Shown piece by piece: positions 38,413 to 47,204 of a stretch of DNA of 64,000 nt; within the stretch, counting starts at the first letter, position 1, and every line of letters begins with the position of its first letter. Both the position numbers and the translations under genes were made by a program. Below the pieces are notes generated by a model. That model had not been told where the DNA came from. It worked only from the letters and a program-made list of their open reading frames with translations, and searched no databases. The DNA comes from Leptospira broomii serovar Hurstbridge str. 5399 (GTDB taxonomy: Bacteria > Spirochaetota > Leptospiria > Leptospirales > Leptospiraceae): positions 1,041,001-1,105,000 of the forward strand of contig NZ_AHMO02000008.1 in NCBI RefSeq assembly GCF_000243715.2, written 5' to 3'.

Positions 38413-38483
38413 ATCGATCGTTTTGCCCCCTTTTAATTCTTTGAATGATAACTAATACATAATGATAAACGAGATTAGGATAA

Positions 38484-38795
38484 ATGGAACAGTTTGAAAA
38501 TGTAACGGTTCTCAAGAAAGCAAACGTATATTTTAACGGACAGGTTACCAGCCGTACTCTCCTTTTTGCAAATGGGGAAAAAAAGACTCTTGGAATACTC
38601 ATGCCCGGCGAATACGAGTTCGGAACCGACGTCGGTGAAATCATGGAAATAACCGAAGGCGATTTGCTGGTGTTACTTCCAGGAAATGAAAATTGGCAAG
38701 AAATCAAAAGCGGACAGTCCTTTCAAGTCCCGGCCAAATCTAAATTCAAATTAAAAGTAAAAATGGTCAGCGATTACTGCTGCTCCTATTTATAG
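38484..38795 (+). CDS. ppnP: Pyrimidine/purine nucleoside phosphorylase PpnP
   Basis: 103 residues of the DUF1255/YaiE family, a small cupin: [53 protein letters not shown], then [16 protein letters not shown]. It splits nucleosides with phosphate into base and sugar phosphate and is a broad-specificity salvage enzyme. The gene stands alone between the receptor and the riboswitch. Confidence 0.93.
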   Translation: MEQFENVTVLKKANVYFNGQVTSRTLLFANGEKKTLGILMPGEYEFGTDVGEIMEITEGDLLVLLPGNENWQEIKSGQSFQVPAKSKFKLKVKMVSDYCCSYL

Positions 38796-38810
38796 AATAA
38801 AGTCGCCTAT

Positions 38811-38857
38811 AATTTTCAATTCGGTTAGCACGTAGTAAGTTAAGCGAATTGAAAATT
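38811..38857. repeat. 13-bp perfect inverted repeat after ppnP
   Basis: AATTTTCAATTCG (38811-38823) and CGAATTGAAAATT (38845-38857) with a 21-bp spacer. AT-rich and without a T-run beyond it, so terminator or protein-binding site are both possible. It ends 17 bp before a promoter-like TTGACA. Confidence 0.6.
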
Positions 38858-38873
38858 CTCATGTAGGATCGTG

Positions 38874-38901
38874 TTGACAAAAAAACGGCTCCGTCGTACA
38901 G
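38874..38901 (+). promoter_or_regulatory. Promoter before the riboswitch
   Basis: TTGACA (38874-38879), a 16-bp spacer and TACAGA (38896-38901). Transcription would begin about where the riboswitch structure begins. This position independently supports the riboswitch call. Confidence 0.6.
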
Positions 38902-39035
38902 ATAGTGCCGAGTCTGCCTAATCCGAATTCATTCGGAGCGGAGGAACCAAAATCCGGGGCTAACCGTCATTGCACGGGGGATATCTCTCAATCCCAGCCC
39001 GTCAGCTAACTTCGCAGGCATGGAGAGAAGACGAT
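38902..39035 (+). promoter_or_regulatory. Candidate cyclic-di-AMP riboswitch (ydaO/yuaA type)
   Basis: The order of conserved blocks follows the ydaO consensus: GTGCCGAG, TCCGAA...TTCGGAGCGGAGGAACC, CCGGGGCTAACC, GGGGGATA...TCCC, then CCCGTCAGCTAACTTCG and CAGGCATGGAGAG. TGCC near 38905 can pair with GGCA near 39016. ydaO RNAs bind cyclic di-AMP and usually turn off cell-wall or potassium/osmolyte genes. Here it lies about 125 bp upstream of a CPA2 antiporter, a known type of target. A GGAGGG/TCCTCC hairpin (near 39037-39051) may be part of the switching region. Confidence 0.85.
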
Positions 39036-39159
39036 CAGGAGGGTTCTCCTCCGGACTTCTTCCTGCTCAAACTATCTTTGGCCGAATCATGAGTCTGAGG
39101 CTTTAAGCTTCAAATATGATTTGATCCCGAAGAAAATTTAAATAACGGAGGATCGCCGG

Positions 39160-41325
39160 ATGAATCAGAAACTGGTTCGAAGCATACTAGTATATGCTTT
39201 CTTTCTAATCATCTTTGGATTAGGGATTTTTGTTTCTCTCGATCTCGGAAAATCGTTGGAAACGAATCTCCTTCCTTCGGTAAACGGAGGGAGCGAAAGA
39301 TTAGTCCCGCCCCTTGAAATTCTATCCGAATTGGGAAAGAACCTAAAACAGCCGGTGGCGATGCTGATTTTGCAGTTGCTTGTCATTTTAGGAACGGCAA
39401 GAGTTTTAGGATCTTTATTAGCGTTTTTAGGACAACCTTCCGTTATCGGCGAAATCATCGCAGGAATTCTTTTAGGACCGTCGTTTCTAGGAATGTTCTG
39501 GCCGGAAGCTAGCGATTTTCTATTTCCGAAAGAATCCCTGAAGATTATACAAGCTTTGAGCAATGTGGGACTTCTTCTTTTTCTTTTCTTGATAGGGATG
39601 GAATTGAATTTAAGCGTATTGGGAAAGAAAGCTCACGACGCCGTAGTCGTCAGTCATGCGAGTATTCTATTCCCGTTTTTCCTTGGAACCGCCTACTCGT
39701 TGACATTGTACGGGGATTTAGCTCCTAAGGGAATTTCCTTTTTGGTCTTCGGATTGTTTATGGGAATCGCCATGAGCATTACCGCCTTTCCGGTCTTGGC
39801 GAGGATCGTGCAAGAGAGGGGTCTAACAAAAACTCCTCTAGGAACCTTAGTTATTACGTGCGCCGCGGCGGACGACATTACGGCTTGGTGCATTTTAGCG
39901 GGAGTAGTTGCGATCGCCCAGGCCGGAACGTTCGCAGGAAGCATCGCTACGTTGGGATTAGCGGTAATTTACGTTATCATAATGATCTTGGCCGTCCGTC
40001 CTTTAATGAGAAAAATTTCCTCGATCTATCCGAGTAAGGAAGCATTACGACGTCCTGTCACCGCATTCGTATTTATGATTTGGCTTCTTTCGGCATACGC
40101 AACGGAGGCTATCGGGATTCACGCCTTATTCGGCGCATTTTTTGCTGGAGTAATTATGCCTCCGCAGCTAGAATTCAGGCGAATGCTTTCCGAAAAGATC
40201 GAAGACGTAAGTTTACTTTTATTGCTTCCTTTATTCTTCGTTTCTACCGGACTAAAAACGCAAATAGGATTGTTAAGTAGCGGGAATCTTTGGTGGATCT
40301 GCTTTGGAGTTATCGGCATCGCAATTGTCGGCAAGTTTCTAGGCAGCGCCGTTGCGGCCAAGTTAGTCGGACAAAGCTGGAAAGATAGTTTGGCTATCGG
40401 CGCTCTAATGAATACTAGAGGATTGATGGAATTGGTCGTATTGAATATCGGATACGACCTAGGAATTTTATCCAAGGAAATCTTCGCGATGATGGTTCTG
40501 ATGGCGTTAGTCACGACCTTTATGACCGGCCCTATATTAGATATACTTGATCTTAGATTCTTTTCCAGGATCGCCGAATCGCCGACCGCTAAGAGAAAAA
40601 TTTTGCTTTCGTTTGCCGCTCCGAGTTCGGGAGTTCGATTGCTGGAATTGGTATCTTATTTATTTCCGGAAACTAAGAAGAAAAATCCGGATACTGAGAT
40701 TACCGCGTTGCACGTCACGTCCAGCGGAGATTTGACGCCGACAGAAGCCGAAACGATAGAAAAGGAAGTTTTCTCTTCTCTAGAGGAAAAAGGTCGCGAA
40801 CTTGGATGGGGTTTCAAAAGAATCTATAAGAATACGTCGCTGGTAGCGAAAGAAATCCTGAATCAAACAAGGCAAGTTCGACCGAATCTACTTTTGATAG
40901 GGAGAGCCCATTCCATATTCTCCAAAAAAGATACCGTAGGCCGAGTTCGGTTCATCGTCGAAAATTCGCCGTTTCCCGTAGGTATACTGATCGATCGCGG
41001 ATTTAAGGATGCGCGCAGGCTCCTCTTTCTTTTTTCGGGAAATCGCGACGCTTTTTTACGGGAATATTTCGAGTTTTTCTCGAATCTTTCCGGAAAAGAG
41101 AGCACAATCCTATGGACCGACGGCTTAGCTCCAAAATGGGCGACTAGCTTACCTAAGAAAAGTTCGCGATATCGGGTGAAATTACTTCAAAAACCGGAGT
41201 CCGAACTTACGCAGGAAGATTGGACTCATTACGATTTGATCATAGCAAGTTGGGATTATTATAGAGAAATAGAATCTACGGAATTGGCATCTCAGCTTCC
41301 GAGTATCTTGATTCTCACTAGTTAG
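39160..41325 (+). CDS. CPA2 cation:proton antiporter with C-terminal USP-like domain
   Basis: 721 residues. About 12-13 membrane helices fill the first 470 residues, with GEIIAGILLGPSFLG and TCAAADD (D238, D239), the ion-binding pair of KefB/NhaA-like antiporters. The last 250 residues form a cytoplasmic, USP-like part (RPNLLLIGRAHSIFSKKDTVGRVRF) rather than an RCK domain. Exchanges K+ or Na+ with protons; the direction is not known. GGAGG precedes the ATG. It is preceded by the ydaO-type RNA, so cyclic di-AMP control of K+ or osmotic balance is expected. A second USP-like gene follows by 10 bp. Confidence 0.9.
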   Translation: MNQKLVRSILVYAFFLIIFGLGIFVSLDLGKSLETNLLPSVNGGSERLVPPLEILSELGKNLKQPVAMLILQLLVILGTARVLGSLLAFLGQPSVIGEIIAGILLGPSFLGMFWPEASDFLFPKESLKIIQALSNVGLLLFLFLIGMELNLSVLGKKAHDAVVVSHASILFPFFLGTAYSLTLYGDLAPKGISFLVFGLFMGIAMSITAFPVLARIVQERGLTKTPLGTLVITCAAADDITAWCILAGVVAIAQAGTFAGSIATLGLAVIYVIIMILAVRPLMRKISSIYPSKEALRRPVTAFVFMIWLLSAYATEAIGIHALFGAFFAGVIMPPQLEFRRMLSEKIEDVSLLLLLPLFFVSTGLKTQIGLLSSGNLWWICFGVIGIAIVGKFLGSAVAAKLVGQSWKDSLAIGALMNTRGLMELVVLNIGYDLGILSKEIFAMMVLMALVTTFMTGPILDILDLRFFSRIAESPTAKRKILLSFAAPSSGVRLLELVSYLFPETKKKNPDTEITALHVTSSGDLTPTEAETIEKEVFSSLEEKGRELGWGFKRIYKNTSLVAKEILNQTRQVRPNLLLIGRAHSIFSKKDTVGRVRFIVENSPFPVGILIDRGFKDARRLLFLFSGNRDAFLREYFEFFSNLSGKESTILWTDGLAPKWATSLPKKSSRYRVKLLQKPESELTQEDWTHYDLIIASWDYYREIESTELASQLPSILILTS

Positions 41326-41335
41326 AGGAGGGAAG

Positions 41336-42037
41336 ATGAAAGTTTTGGTATCGTTCGCAAACCCGAAAATGGGCGCAAAGTTATTCGGGCTTGCAAGAGC
41401 TCTCTTTTCCCAAGCCGGCGATTCGCTTTCCATAATAGCTCTTCATGTGGTTTCGGTGGAATCCGAAACCGAAGGATTTCCTAGATTAGAGGAAGACGAG
41501 ATTTTCAAAGCCGTAAGAGAAGAAGCTGCAGGTTGCGATTTTCAATTTGAAACCGTCGGCTTTCCATCGGATTGGGTCGTACCTGGAATTGTTGAAATTG
41601 CAAAAAGTAAGGAAATCGACTTACTTTTATTAGGTGCAGCTCGTTCTTTGTTTTCGGAAGGTCTATTGGGGGGAAGAGTCGGCGATGTTTTGCGAAAACT
41701 CTCGTCGATCGATGTAGCAGTGTTAGCCGATAACGGACTGCACTCGCCGATCGAACCGGTCATCTTAGCTCCCGGATTAGAATCGGCCGCAATATTTCCT
41801 TTATTAAGAGGCCTTCCCTCCTTTTTGAAAAATTCGATCCCGGTTTTTTCCGGCTCAAGGCAGGAGGACTTTGGCCTTCATGGCTCTCATTCGTTTCGCC
41901 CTTGGTTACCTTTTTCACTAGCACCGGACACCAAAAAGAATCTCGCGATCCTGGATTATGAAACGTACAAATCCTTTCATTCGATTTTGTTGGCTAAAAA
42001 GGATCTCTCCTATTTGATTTTACGAAGAAGCTTCTGA
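41336..42037 (+). CDS. USP-like partner protein of the antiporter
   Basis: 233 residues. The N-terminal half has a USP alpha/beta pattern (KVLVSFANPKMGAKLFGLARALF, ALHVVSVE, DLLLLGAARSLFSEGLLGGRVGDVLRKLSSIDVAVLAD). The second half is a weaker repeat (PVILAPGLESAAIFPLLRGL). It is likely cytoplasmic, acting on or sensing for the antiporter upstream, from which it is separated by 10 bp with GGAGGG as its ribosome site. No firm catalytic residues. Confidence 0.75.
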   Translation: MKVLVSFANPKMGAKLFGLARALFSQAGDSLSIIALHVVSVESETEGFPRLEEDEIFKAVREEAAGCDFQFETVGFPSDWVVPGIVEIAKSKEIDLLLLGAARSLFSEGLLGGRVGDVLRKLSSIDVAVLADNGLHSPIEPVILAPGLESAAIFPLLRGLPSFLKNSIPVFSGSRQEDFGLHGSHSFRPWLPFSLAPDTKKNLAILDYETYKSFHSILLAKKDLSYLILRRSF

Positions 42038-42115
42038 TAGAATCGAACACAAACCGAATCCGCAACGTTGCAAAAGATAAAAAAGACAGATCGCAAAGGC
42101 GACTCGCTTGAAATT

Positions 42116-43318
42116 CTAAAATAGGAAATATAATTTCGAAGTATAACTCGCGGCAATGCCTAAAATGACGATCACCCAGGACGGCATATTCCAAAAAACG
42201 AGCAGTGCAAAAAGCGAGAGCATGATTGCAAAATCCAATGCTGAAAGAATCGCGGAAGTCGAGAGAGGATTGTATAAAGCGGCAAGAAGAATCCCGACGA
42301 CTGCGGAATTAATCCCGGCCAATATTCCTTGCATTTTCATATTTTTGCGAATCGAATTCCAAAAAGGTAAAAAACCCAGAATCAACAAAAACGCCGGAAG
42401 AAAAATAGCCGTCGTTGCAATGAGCGAGCCCCTAACTCCGTCGATGGTGGCACCCAAATAGCTGGCAAACGTAAATAATGGTCCGGGAACCGCTTGAGCA
42501 GCACCGTAACCGGCAAGAAAAGTCTGTTCGGAAATAAGGCCGCTCGGAACTAATTCCTTCTCCAAAAGAGGAAGAACTACGTGACCTCCCCCAAAGACTA
42601 AGGAACCGGATCGATAAAAGCTATCCATCAAAGAAGCCCAAGGACTTGTCGTCAGTTGGCGAAGTAATGGAAACAGTAGCAATAAGCAAACAAAACTGAC
42701 TAGACATAGAATTGCAGTCGATCTCTTCACATTCACTTGGACCGTCGGGACATCTTCTACTTTAGATTCGGTAAAAAGAAATCGCCCTAGGAATCCTGCT
42801 GCGACAATAAGAGCGATTTGGCTAACGGCAGTCTGCCAAAAGGATAAGACGACGGCAGCAGACAAAGCAATCAAAGTATGATTCCAAGTCGTGATCAGTT
42901 TTTTCCACATCAAGAAAATCGCTTGGGCCACCACCGCCACGGCAACGACCTTCAAACCGTGAATCCAAATTGCATTTCCGAAATCATAACGCAGCAAAAG
43001 AAAGGCAAAACAAGTAAGCGCAATTGCTGAAGGCGCCGTAAAACCTAACCAAGCGGCGATCCCGCCTCCGATACCGGCGCGAATCGTTCCTATTGCAATA
43101 CCTAATTGGCTACTCGCCGGACCGGGAAGAAATTGGCAGAGCGCGACAAGATCCGTATACGACTTCTCATCCAACCATTTTTTTACGACGACATATTCAC
43201 GATGGAAATACCCGATATGAGCTATCGGCCCTCCAAAGGAGGTTAGTCCCAATTTCAGGGAAACGAGGAAAATATCAAAAATTTTACCCAGATCGCCGTC
43301 CTTATTATTAGCCGACAT
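42116..43318 (-). CDS. chrA: Chromate transporter ChrA (long CHR family)
   Basis: 400 residues with two homologous halves and about 10-12 membrane helices. The CHR motifs appear twice: TSFGGPIAHIGYFHREYV with LCQFLPGPASSQLGIAIG, and VFGGGHVVLPLLEKELV with AAQAVPGPLFTFASYLG. Proteins of this type export chromate, sometimes sulfate-related anions. No other metal-resistance gene is adjacent. The gene converges on the USP-like gene. Confidence 0.92.
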   Translation of the reverse strand: MSANNKDGDLGKIFDIFLVSLKLGLTSFGGPIAHIGYFHREYVVVKKWLDEKSYTDLVALCQFLPGPASSQLGIAIGTIRAGIGGGIAAWLGFTAPSAIALTCFAFLLLRYDFGNAIWIHGLKVVAVAVVAQAIFLMWKKLITTWNHTLIALSAAVVLSFWQTAVSQIALIVAAGFLGRFLFTESKVEDVPTVQVNVKRSTAILCLVSFVCLLLLFPLLRQLTTSPWASLMDSFYRSGSLVFGGGHVVLPLLEKELVPSGLISEQTFLAGYGAAQAVPGPLFTFASYLGATIDGVRGSLIATTAIFLPAFLLILGFLPFWNSIRKNMKMQGILAGINSAVVGILLAALYNPLSTSAILSALDFAIMLSLFALLVFWNMPSWVIVILGIAASYTSKLYFLF

Positions 43319-43528
43319 GCTTTCTTAAATTCAGGATCAAAACTAAATGACTACCCTTTTCCGATTCCATTTTTTACAATTTATCAAATTTCCTCCATTC
43401 TGACTCGAAAACAGAAAGCGAATGGGGCCTCAAAAAAGAGATTTCAAAGCATTAATAGACTGTTCCCAAAGAAAAAAATGAAAGTACTGATTATTTTTTA
43501 AAAAATTCTTGCCCAAAAAGGAAACTAA

Positions 43529-43565
43529 GATTTACAAATATCCTTTTTTAGGATATTTGTAAATC
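43529..43565 (+). promoter_or_regulatory. 15-bp perfect inverted repeat at the FG-GAP gene start
   Basis: GATTTACAAATATCC (43529-43543) and GGATATTTGTAAATC (43551-43565) are exact reverse complements with a 7-base TTTTTTA loop. The repeat ends one base before the ATG at 43567, and no ribosome site is visible. It could be an operator, a hairpin that blocks or restricts initiation, or a terminator for upstream transcripts. Confidence 0.75.
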
Positions 43566-43566
43566 A

Positions 43567-45213
43567 ATGAACCCGGACCCATCGCTAAAAAGAAACCTAT
43601 GTTTTGGAATTTTAACTCCATTACTTTTCATTCTCCTATGTATTGCAGGCTGTAAAAAGCATAATAGTCAAGCATGGTTATTCTTAGGCCTATTATCGTC
43701 TTCTTCATTACCTATTCAGGATGCATTAGGACTCTCTCAAATGGCGTATTTGAAAGCTCCTAATACATCGAATAACGATCAATTCGGATACTCGGTCTCA
43801 ATCGACGGGGATACGATCGTAGCCGGAGCTCCTTTCGAGGATAGCAATACGACTTCGATCATTCAAGATTCTAATCTAAGCTCCACCAATGATAACGGAA
43901 ATGATACGGGAGCGGTTTATGTATTTGCTCGATCCGGTCCCAAATGGACTCATCAGGCCTATTTAAAAGCGCCCAATGCATCCAACACGGATAATTTTGG
44001 AACTTCCGTTGCGATCGACGGAGATACCATTGCAGTAGGATCGAGTGGAGAAGATAGTAATACTACAACGATCATTAACGGACCCAATCTAAGCTCTACA
44101 AATGACAGCGGTAATAATGTAGGAGCAGTATATATTTTCATAAGAAACGGAACAACCTGGACACACCAAGCTTATCTAAAAGCACCCAATGCATCCGACG
44201 TTGATCAGTTCGGATCTTCCTTATCAATTAGCGGAAATACCGTCGTCGTAGGGTCGAGCGGAGAAGATAGTAATACTACAACGATCATTAACGGATCCAA
44301 TCTAAGCTCTGCAAACGATAGCGGAAATAATGTAGGAGCTGCGTATGTCTTCATAAGGAGCGGATCGAACTGGACTCATCAAGCCTATCTAAAGGCGCCC
44401 AATGGGTTTAACTTGGATTCATTCGGGAACTCCGTTACGATTGACGGAAACACAATTGCAATCGGCGCAAAAATGGAAAGCAGTACGACAACTTCAATCA
44501 TTCAGGGAACCGATTTATCGGCAACCAACCGAAATGGAAGCGGAAACGGAGCCGTTTATGTATACTTCAGATCGGGAACGACTTGGACTCACCAAGCTTA
44601 TCTAAAAGCATCTAACGCGTCAAACTCGGATTTATTTGGAAACTCAGTCGCAATCAAAGGAAATACTATCGTAGTAGGTTCGCCATTCGAATCTAGCGAT
44701 ACAAACTCGATCGTTCACGGACCTAATCTCAGCGCCACAAACAACGCAGGTTCGAATAACGGTGCGGTTTATGTATTCGAGAGAGTCGGAACGATTTGGA
44801 ATCAGGATGCATATTTGAAAGCGCCGAATTCATCGAATCAACAAACCTTTGGAGCTTCGGTTGGTATTTTCGGAAATCGTATCGTCGCCGGAGCCCCGGG
44901 AGAAACGAGCACGACTAACTCCATCATTCATGGAAGCGATTTAAATCCCACGAATCGAGAGGGGTTCTTTAACGGGGCGGTCTATGTATTCGAAAGATCT
45001 GGAGCTCAATGGTCCCACCGAGATTATCTAAAGCCATCCAATAATACCAATGGAATTTTCTTCGGTGGCGCTACGGCAATTTCCGGAAATACGATCGTAG
45101 CGGGAGCGTTAGCCGAAAGCAGCAACAGTAACTGGATAATTAACGGTTCCGATTTAAGTTCCGCGAATAAAAACGGAGCCAATAACGGAGCCGCGTACGT
45201 GTTCGGCTTATAA
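43567..45213 (+). CDS. FG-GAP repeat lipoprotein, seven repeats
   Basis: 548 residues. Signal peptide with NLCFGILTPLLFILLCIAGC, the last C being the likely lipid site (about residue 29). It is followed by seven repeats of about 70 residues, each starting (A/D)YLK(A/P)(P/S)N and containing FG..(V/L)(S/A)I.G(N/D)T(I/V) and a GA(V/A)YVF end. Seven such blades match a full seven-bladed beta-propeller of the integrin-alpha type. Surface or adhesion roles are possible but not shown. Its 3' neighbour (AgmX-like) follows by 2 bp, implying a joint transcript. Confidence 0.9.
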   Translation: MNPDPSLKRNLCFGILTPLLFILLCIAGCKKHNSQAWLFLGLLSSSSLPIQDALGLSQMAYLKAPNTSNNDQFGYSVSIDGDTIVAGAPFEDSNTTSIIQDSNLSSTNDNGNDTGAVYVFARSGPKWTHQAYLKAPNASNTDNFGTSVAIDGDTIAVGSSGEDSNTTTIINGPNLSSTNDSGNNVGAVYIFIRNGTTWTHQAYLKAPNASDVDQFGSSLSISGNTVVVGSSGEDSNTTTIINGSNLSSANDSGNNVGAAYVFIRSGSNWTHQAYLKAPNGFNLDSFGNSVTIDGNTIAIGAKMESSTTTSIIQGTDLSATNRNGSGNGAVYVYFRSGTTWTHQAYLKASNASNSDLFGNSVAIKGNTIVVGSPFESSDTNSIVHGPNLSATNNAGSNNGAVYVFERVGTIWNQDAYLKAPNSSNQQTFGASVGIFGNRIVAGAPGETSTTNSIIHGSDLNPTNREGFFNGAVYVFERSGAQWSHRDYLKPSNNTNGIFFGGATAISGNTIVAGALAESSNSNWIINGSDLSSANKNGANNGAAYVFGL

Positions 45214-45215
45214 AT

Positions 45216-45677
45216 ATGAAGGAAATGATCAATCGAACCGCTTTACTCAAAGGAAGTCTTATAATCGGGCTCTTTCTTTTTATTCTTTTCGGCTTTCAAG
45301 TATATCAGTTCAAAAAATCTCATGCAGCTTTATTAGAAGAATTACATAAACTACAGCTAAATTTAGGCAAATCCTTCGACGGAAACGATCCTTATATTAA
45401 AAACGAAGTAAAAAATACAATCCTAAAGAATGCCGGAAAAATCCAGGCTTGTTACAACGTGTATCTAGAGACAAGACCGAAGACAACGAGTGGAATAACT
45501 CAGGTCGACTGGAGAATCGACATCTATGGAAACGTACTTATTCCTGAAATTGTACGGTCTAATTTTACGGAAGAAAAATTTCAAAAATGTCTGACGGATA
45601 AAATCTCTTTATGGACCTTTCCCCCTCCGCCGTTCGAAAAATATGTTTCCCATAGATTTTCCTTCGCAAAGAGATAA
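45216..45677 (+). CDS. AgmX/PglI C-terminal-like protein
   Basis: 153 residues with one N-terminal helix (GSLIIGLFLFILFGFQVYQF). The C-terminal domain has ACYNVYL...GITQVDWRIDIYGNVLIPEIVRSNFTEEKFQKCLTDKISLWTFPPPP, the AgmX/PglI or TonB-C-like form with paired cysteines that likely form a disulfide in the periplasm. The start lies 2 bp after the FG-GAP gene, so it is probably co-translated and might help assemble that propeller; inference. Confidence 0.75.
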   Translation: MKEMINRTALLKGSLIIGLFLFILFGFQVYQFKKSHAALLEELHKLQLNLGKSFDGNDPYIKNEVKNTILKNAGKIQACYNVYLETRPKTTSGITQVDWRIDIYGNVLIPEIVRSNFTEEKFQKCLTDKISLWTFPPPPFEKYVSHRFSFAKR

Positions 45678-45696
45678 TCGTTTCTAGCGCATTCTT

Positions 45697-46725
45697 TTAT
45701 TGTCTAATGCAGAACAAATTCTTTCTTACGGTCGTACAGTCCGTGGCTGCAGTTCCCGTATCCAAAGAAGTGGAGTCCACCGCCGAAAGGCTTCCGTAAT
45801 GTGCATTATTAATATAGCTCGGGTACGGATTCGGAAACCATTCCTCGTACGTGCCGACCGTCATACATTGAAAAGACGCTGTTTCCGTCCAATCCGACTT
45901 TAAGCCGGTCCAAATTCCTCCACTCGCTCCCATTCCCAAAGGATTCGTTAAATTCCCCGAAGTAAAATAGAAGATAGGGACTTGAGCATGCGTTTTAAAC
46001 AGAAGTGTTAAAGCGTCGCTGCCATAATAGCGAGTGTTTGCCAGTAACACCCAATTATGATTATTATTGCAATTGGGCGTGGATGGAAGACCGCAATTCG
46101 CAGTCGACGTAATCGCTCTAAGAACCGTACCTGTTTGAACGATAATCAAAGCCTTATAACTACCGGGTAATGAAGCAGGTTTTTCCGAAGCACAAATTGC
46201 GTCGGCCCCCGGAACTCCACCGAAGGTTCCAAAATATCCGATTCCACCTTGAGCTTGGTTAGTTGCTACAAAGGTACATTTATCGATATCGACCGTTGCT
46301 ACTTGAAGAGTCTGACTTAATCCTTTATCCGTTTGAGTTGCGACTAAGGGATAATTTTGATCTAGGCAATCGTTATCGATTGCGTGTGCGATCGTAACCG
46401 TCGCGCTCGGACTCGAAGACGAGAGAGTAATGCTAGTAGGAGAAACAGTCATAATCGGACTGCTAAAACTCAAGTTATAGGTAACTGGAGAATCCAACGT
46501 AGTGGTCGAAACGATTGAAACCACCAAAGAGCTGTTTTCAGTAACAGTCGCATTAGATTGAAACCGAATCGGAGTTACGCTTATTGCGGCAATAATATTA
46601 GGTAAAAAGGCTCCCAAAGGACTTTTACTGGAATCCAGTTGCATCGGTTTTGCCTGGTTGCAATGAATCGCAAGGGCGACGTATAAAATAAGAAGGCCCA
46701 AAGTTTTAAAATTATACAGTTTCAT
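45697..46725 (-). CDS. DUF1554 lipoprotein (Leptospira type)
   Basis: 342 residues from the ATG at 46725, preceded by GGGAGAAGC; the frame extends to 46770. Signal peptide MKLYNFKTLGLLILYVALAIHC with Cys lipidation. Residues about 40-130 form a beta-rich domain like Calx-beta/Ig-type (VSPTSITLSSSSPSATVTIAHAIDND). The C-terminal half is DUF1554, with GYFGTFGGVPGADAIC, GIWTGLKSDWTETASFQC and KNLFCIRQ; such domains have a C-type-lectin or endostatin-like fold. Likely exposed on the cell surface. DUF1554 debris lies upstream. Confidence 0.88.
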   Translation of the reverse strand: MKLYNFKTLGLLILYVALAIHCNQAKPMQLDSSKSPLGAFLPNIIAAISVTPIRFQSNATVTENSSLVVSIVSTTTLDSPVTYNLSFSSPIMTVSPTSITLSSSSPSATVTIAHAIDNDCLDQNYPLVATQTDKGLSQTLQVATVDIDKCTFVATNQAQGGIGYFGTFGGVPGADAICASEKPASLPGSYKALIIVQTGTVLRAITSTANCGLPSTPNCNNNHNWVLLANTRYYGSDALTLLFKTHAQVPIFYFTSGNLTNPLGMGASGGIWTGLKSDWTETASFQCMTVGTYEEWFPNPYPSYINNAHYGSLSAVDSTSLDTGTAATDCTTVRKNLFCIRQ

Positions 46726-46750
46726 TTTAGCTTCTCCCTGAAAATTCATG

Positions 46751-46999
46751 CTATAGCTCGAATCTTCCAATCACCCAAAGAACTCGATTTTGAAATCGGT
46801 TTCCCTTACGTAAGAAATAAAAATTTGTATTAAATGATAGTAAGGAAATTACGGATCTGAAGAAGAAAATCAGCCCCCGCGAGTTTGAATACGGCCTTCC
46901 TAAGTTCAGCCAAAACCCTTGAGGATTTATGCAATTCAGATGCGATAGAAAAGATTTGAGAATAGTTGCGAGAAAAGCCCGTTTGCCGGTAATTTTCAT
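46751..46999 (-). CDS. Possible small protein or broken lipoprotein start
   Basis: ATG at 46999 follows a very strong GGAGGAAGG, and the frame runs 82 codons to a stop 26 bp before the DUF1554 start. The first residues (MKITGKRAFLATILKSFLSHLNC) look like a degraded lipoprotein signal. The rest does not look globular. It may be the intact start of a lost lipoprotein gene; it sits between a DUF1554 remnant and the intact DUF1554 gene. Confidence 0.35.
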   Translation of the reverse strand: MKITGKRAFLATILKSFLSHLNCINPQGFWLNLGRPYSNSRGLIFFFRSVISLLSFNTNFYFLRKGNRFQNRVLWVIGRFEL

Positions 47000-47204
47000 A
47001 ACCTTCCTCCGATTGTTTTCGCTTTTAGGGAATCCCCTAGAATAAACAATACAACCCAAGGAATAAAATTTTGACCTATTTTTAATAATGCGGGTATTTT
47101 TAATTTAGAACTAGTTCTAAATTATATGATTCTTGTTATTCGCGCTACCTGATCGGAAAATAAAAATACAAAATTCGAACCCAATTTATCCCGTATCCCC
47201 AGCG

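Noticed and set aside
39036..39051. GGAGGG/TCCTCC hairpin after the riboswitch as a terminator
   Set aside because: No T-run follows it, so it is kept only as a possible part of the switching region.
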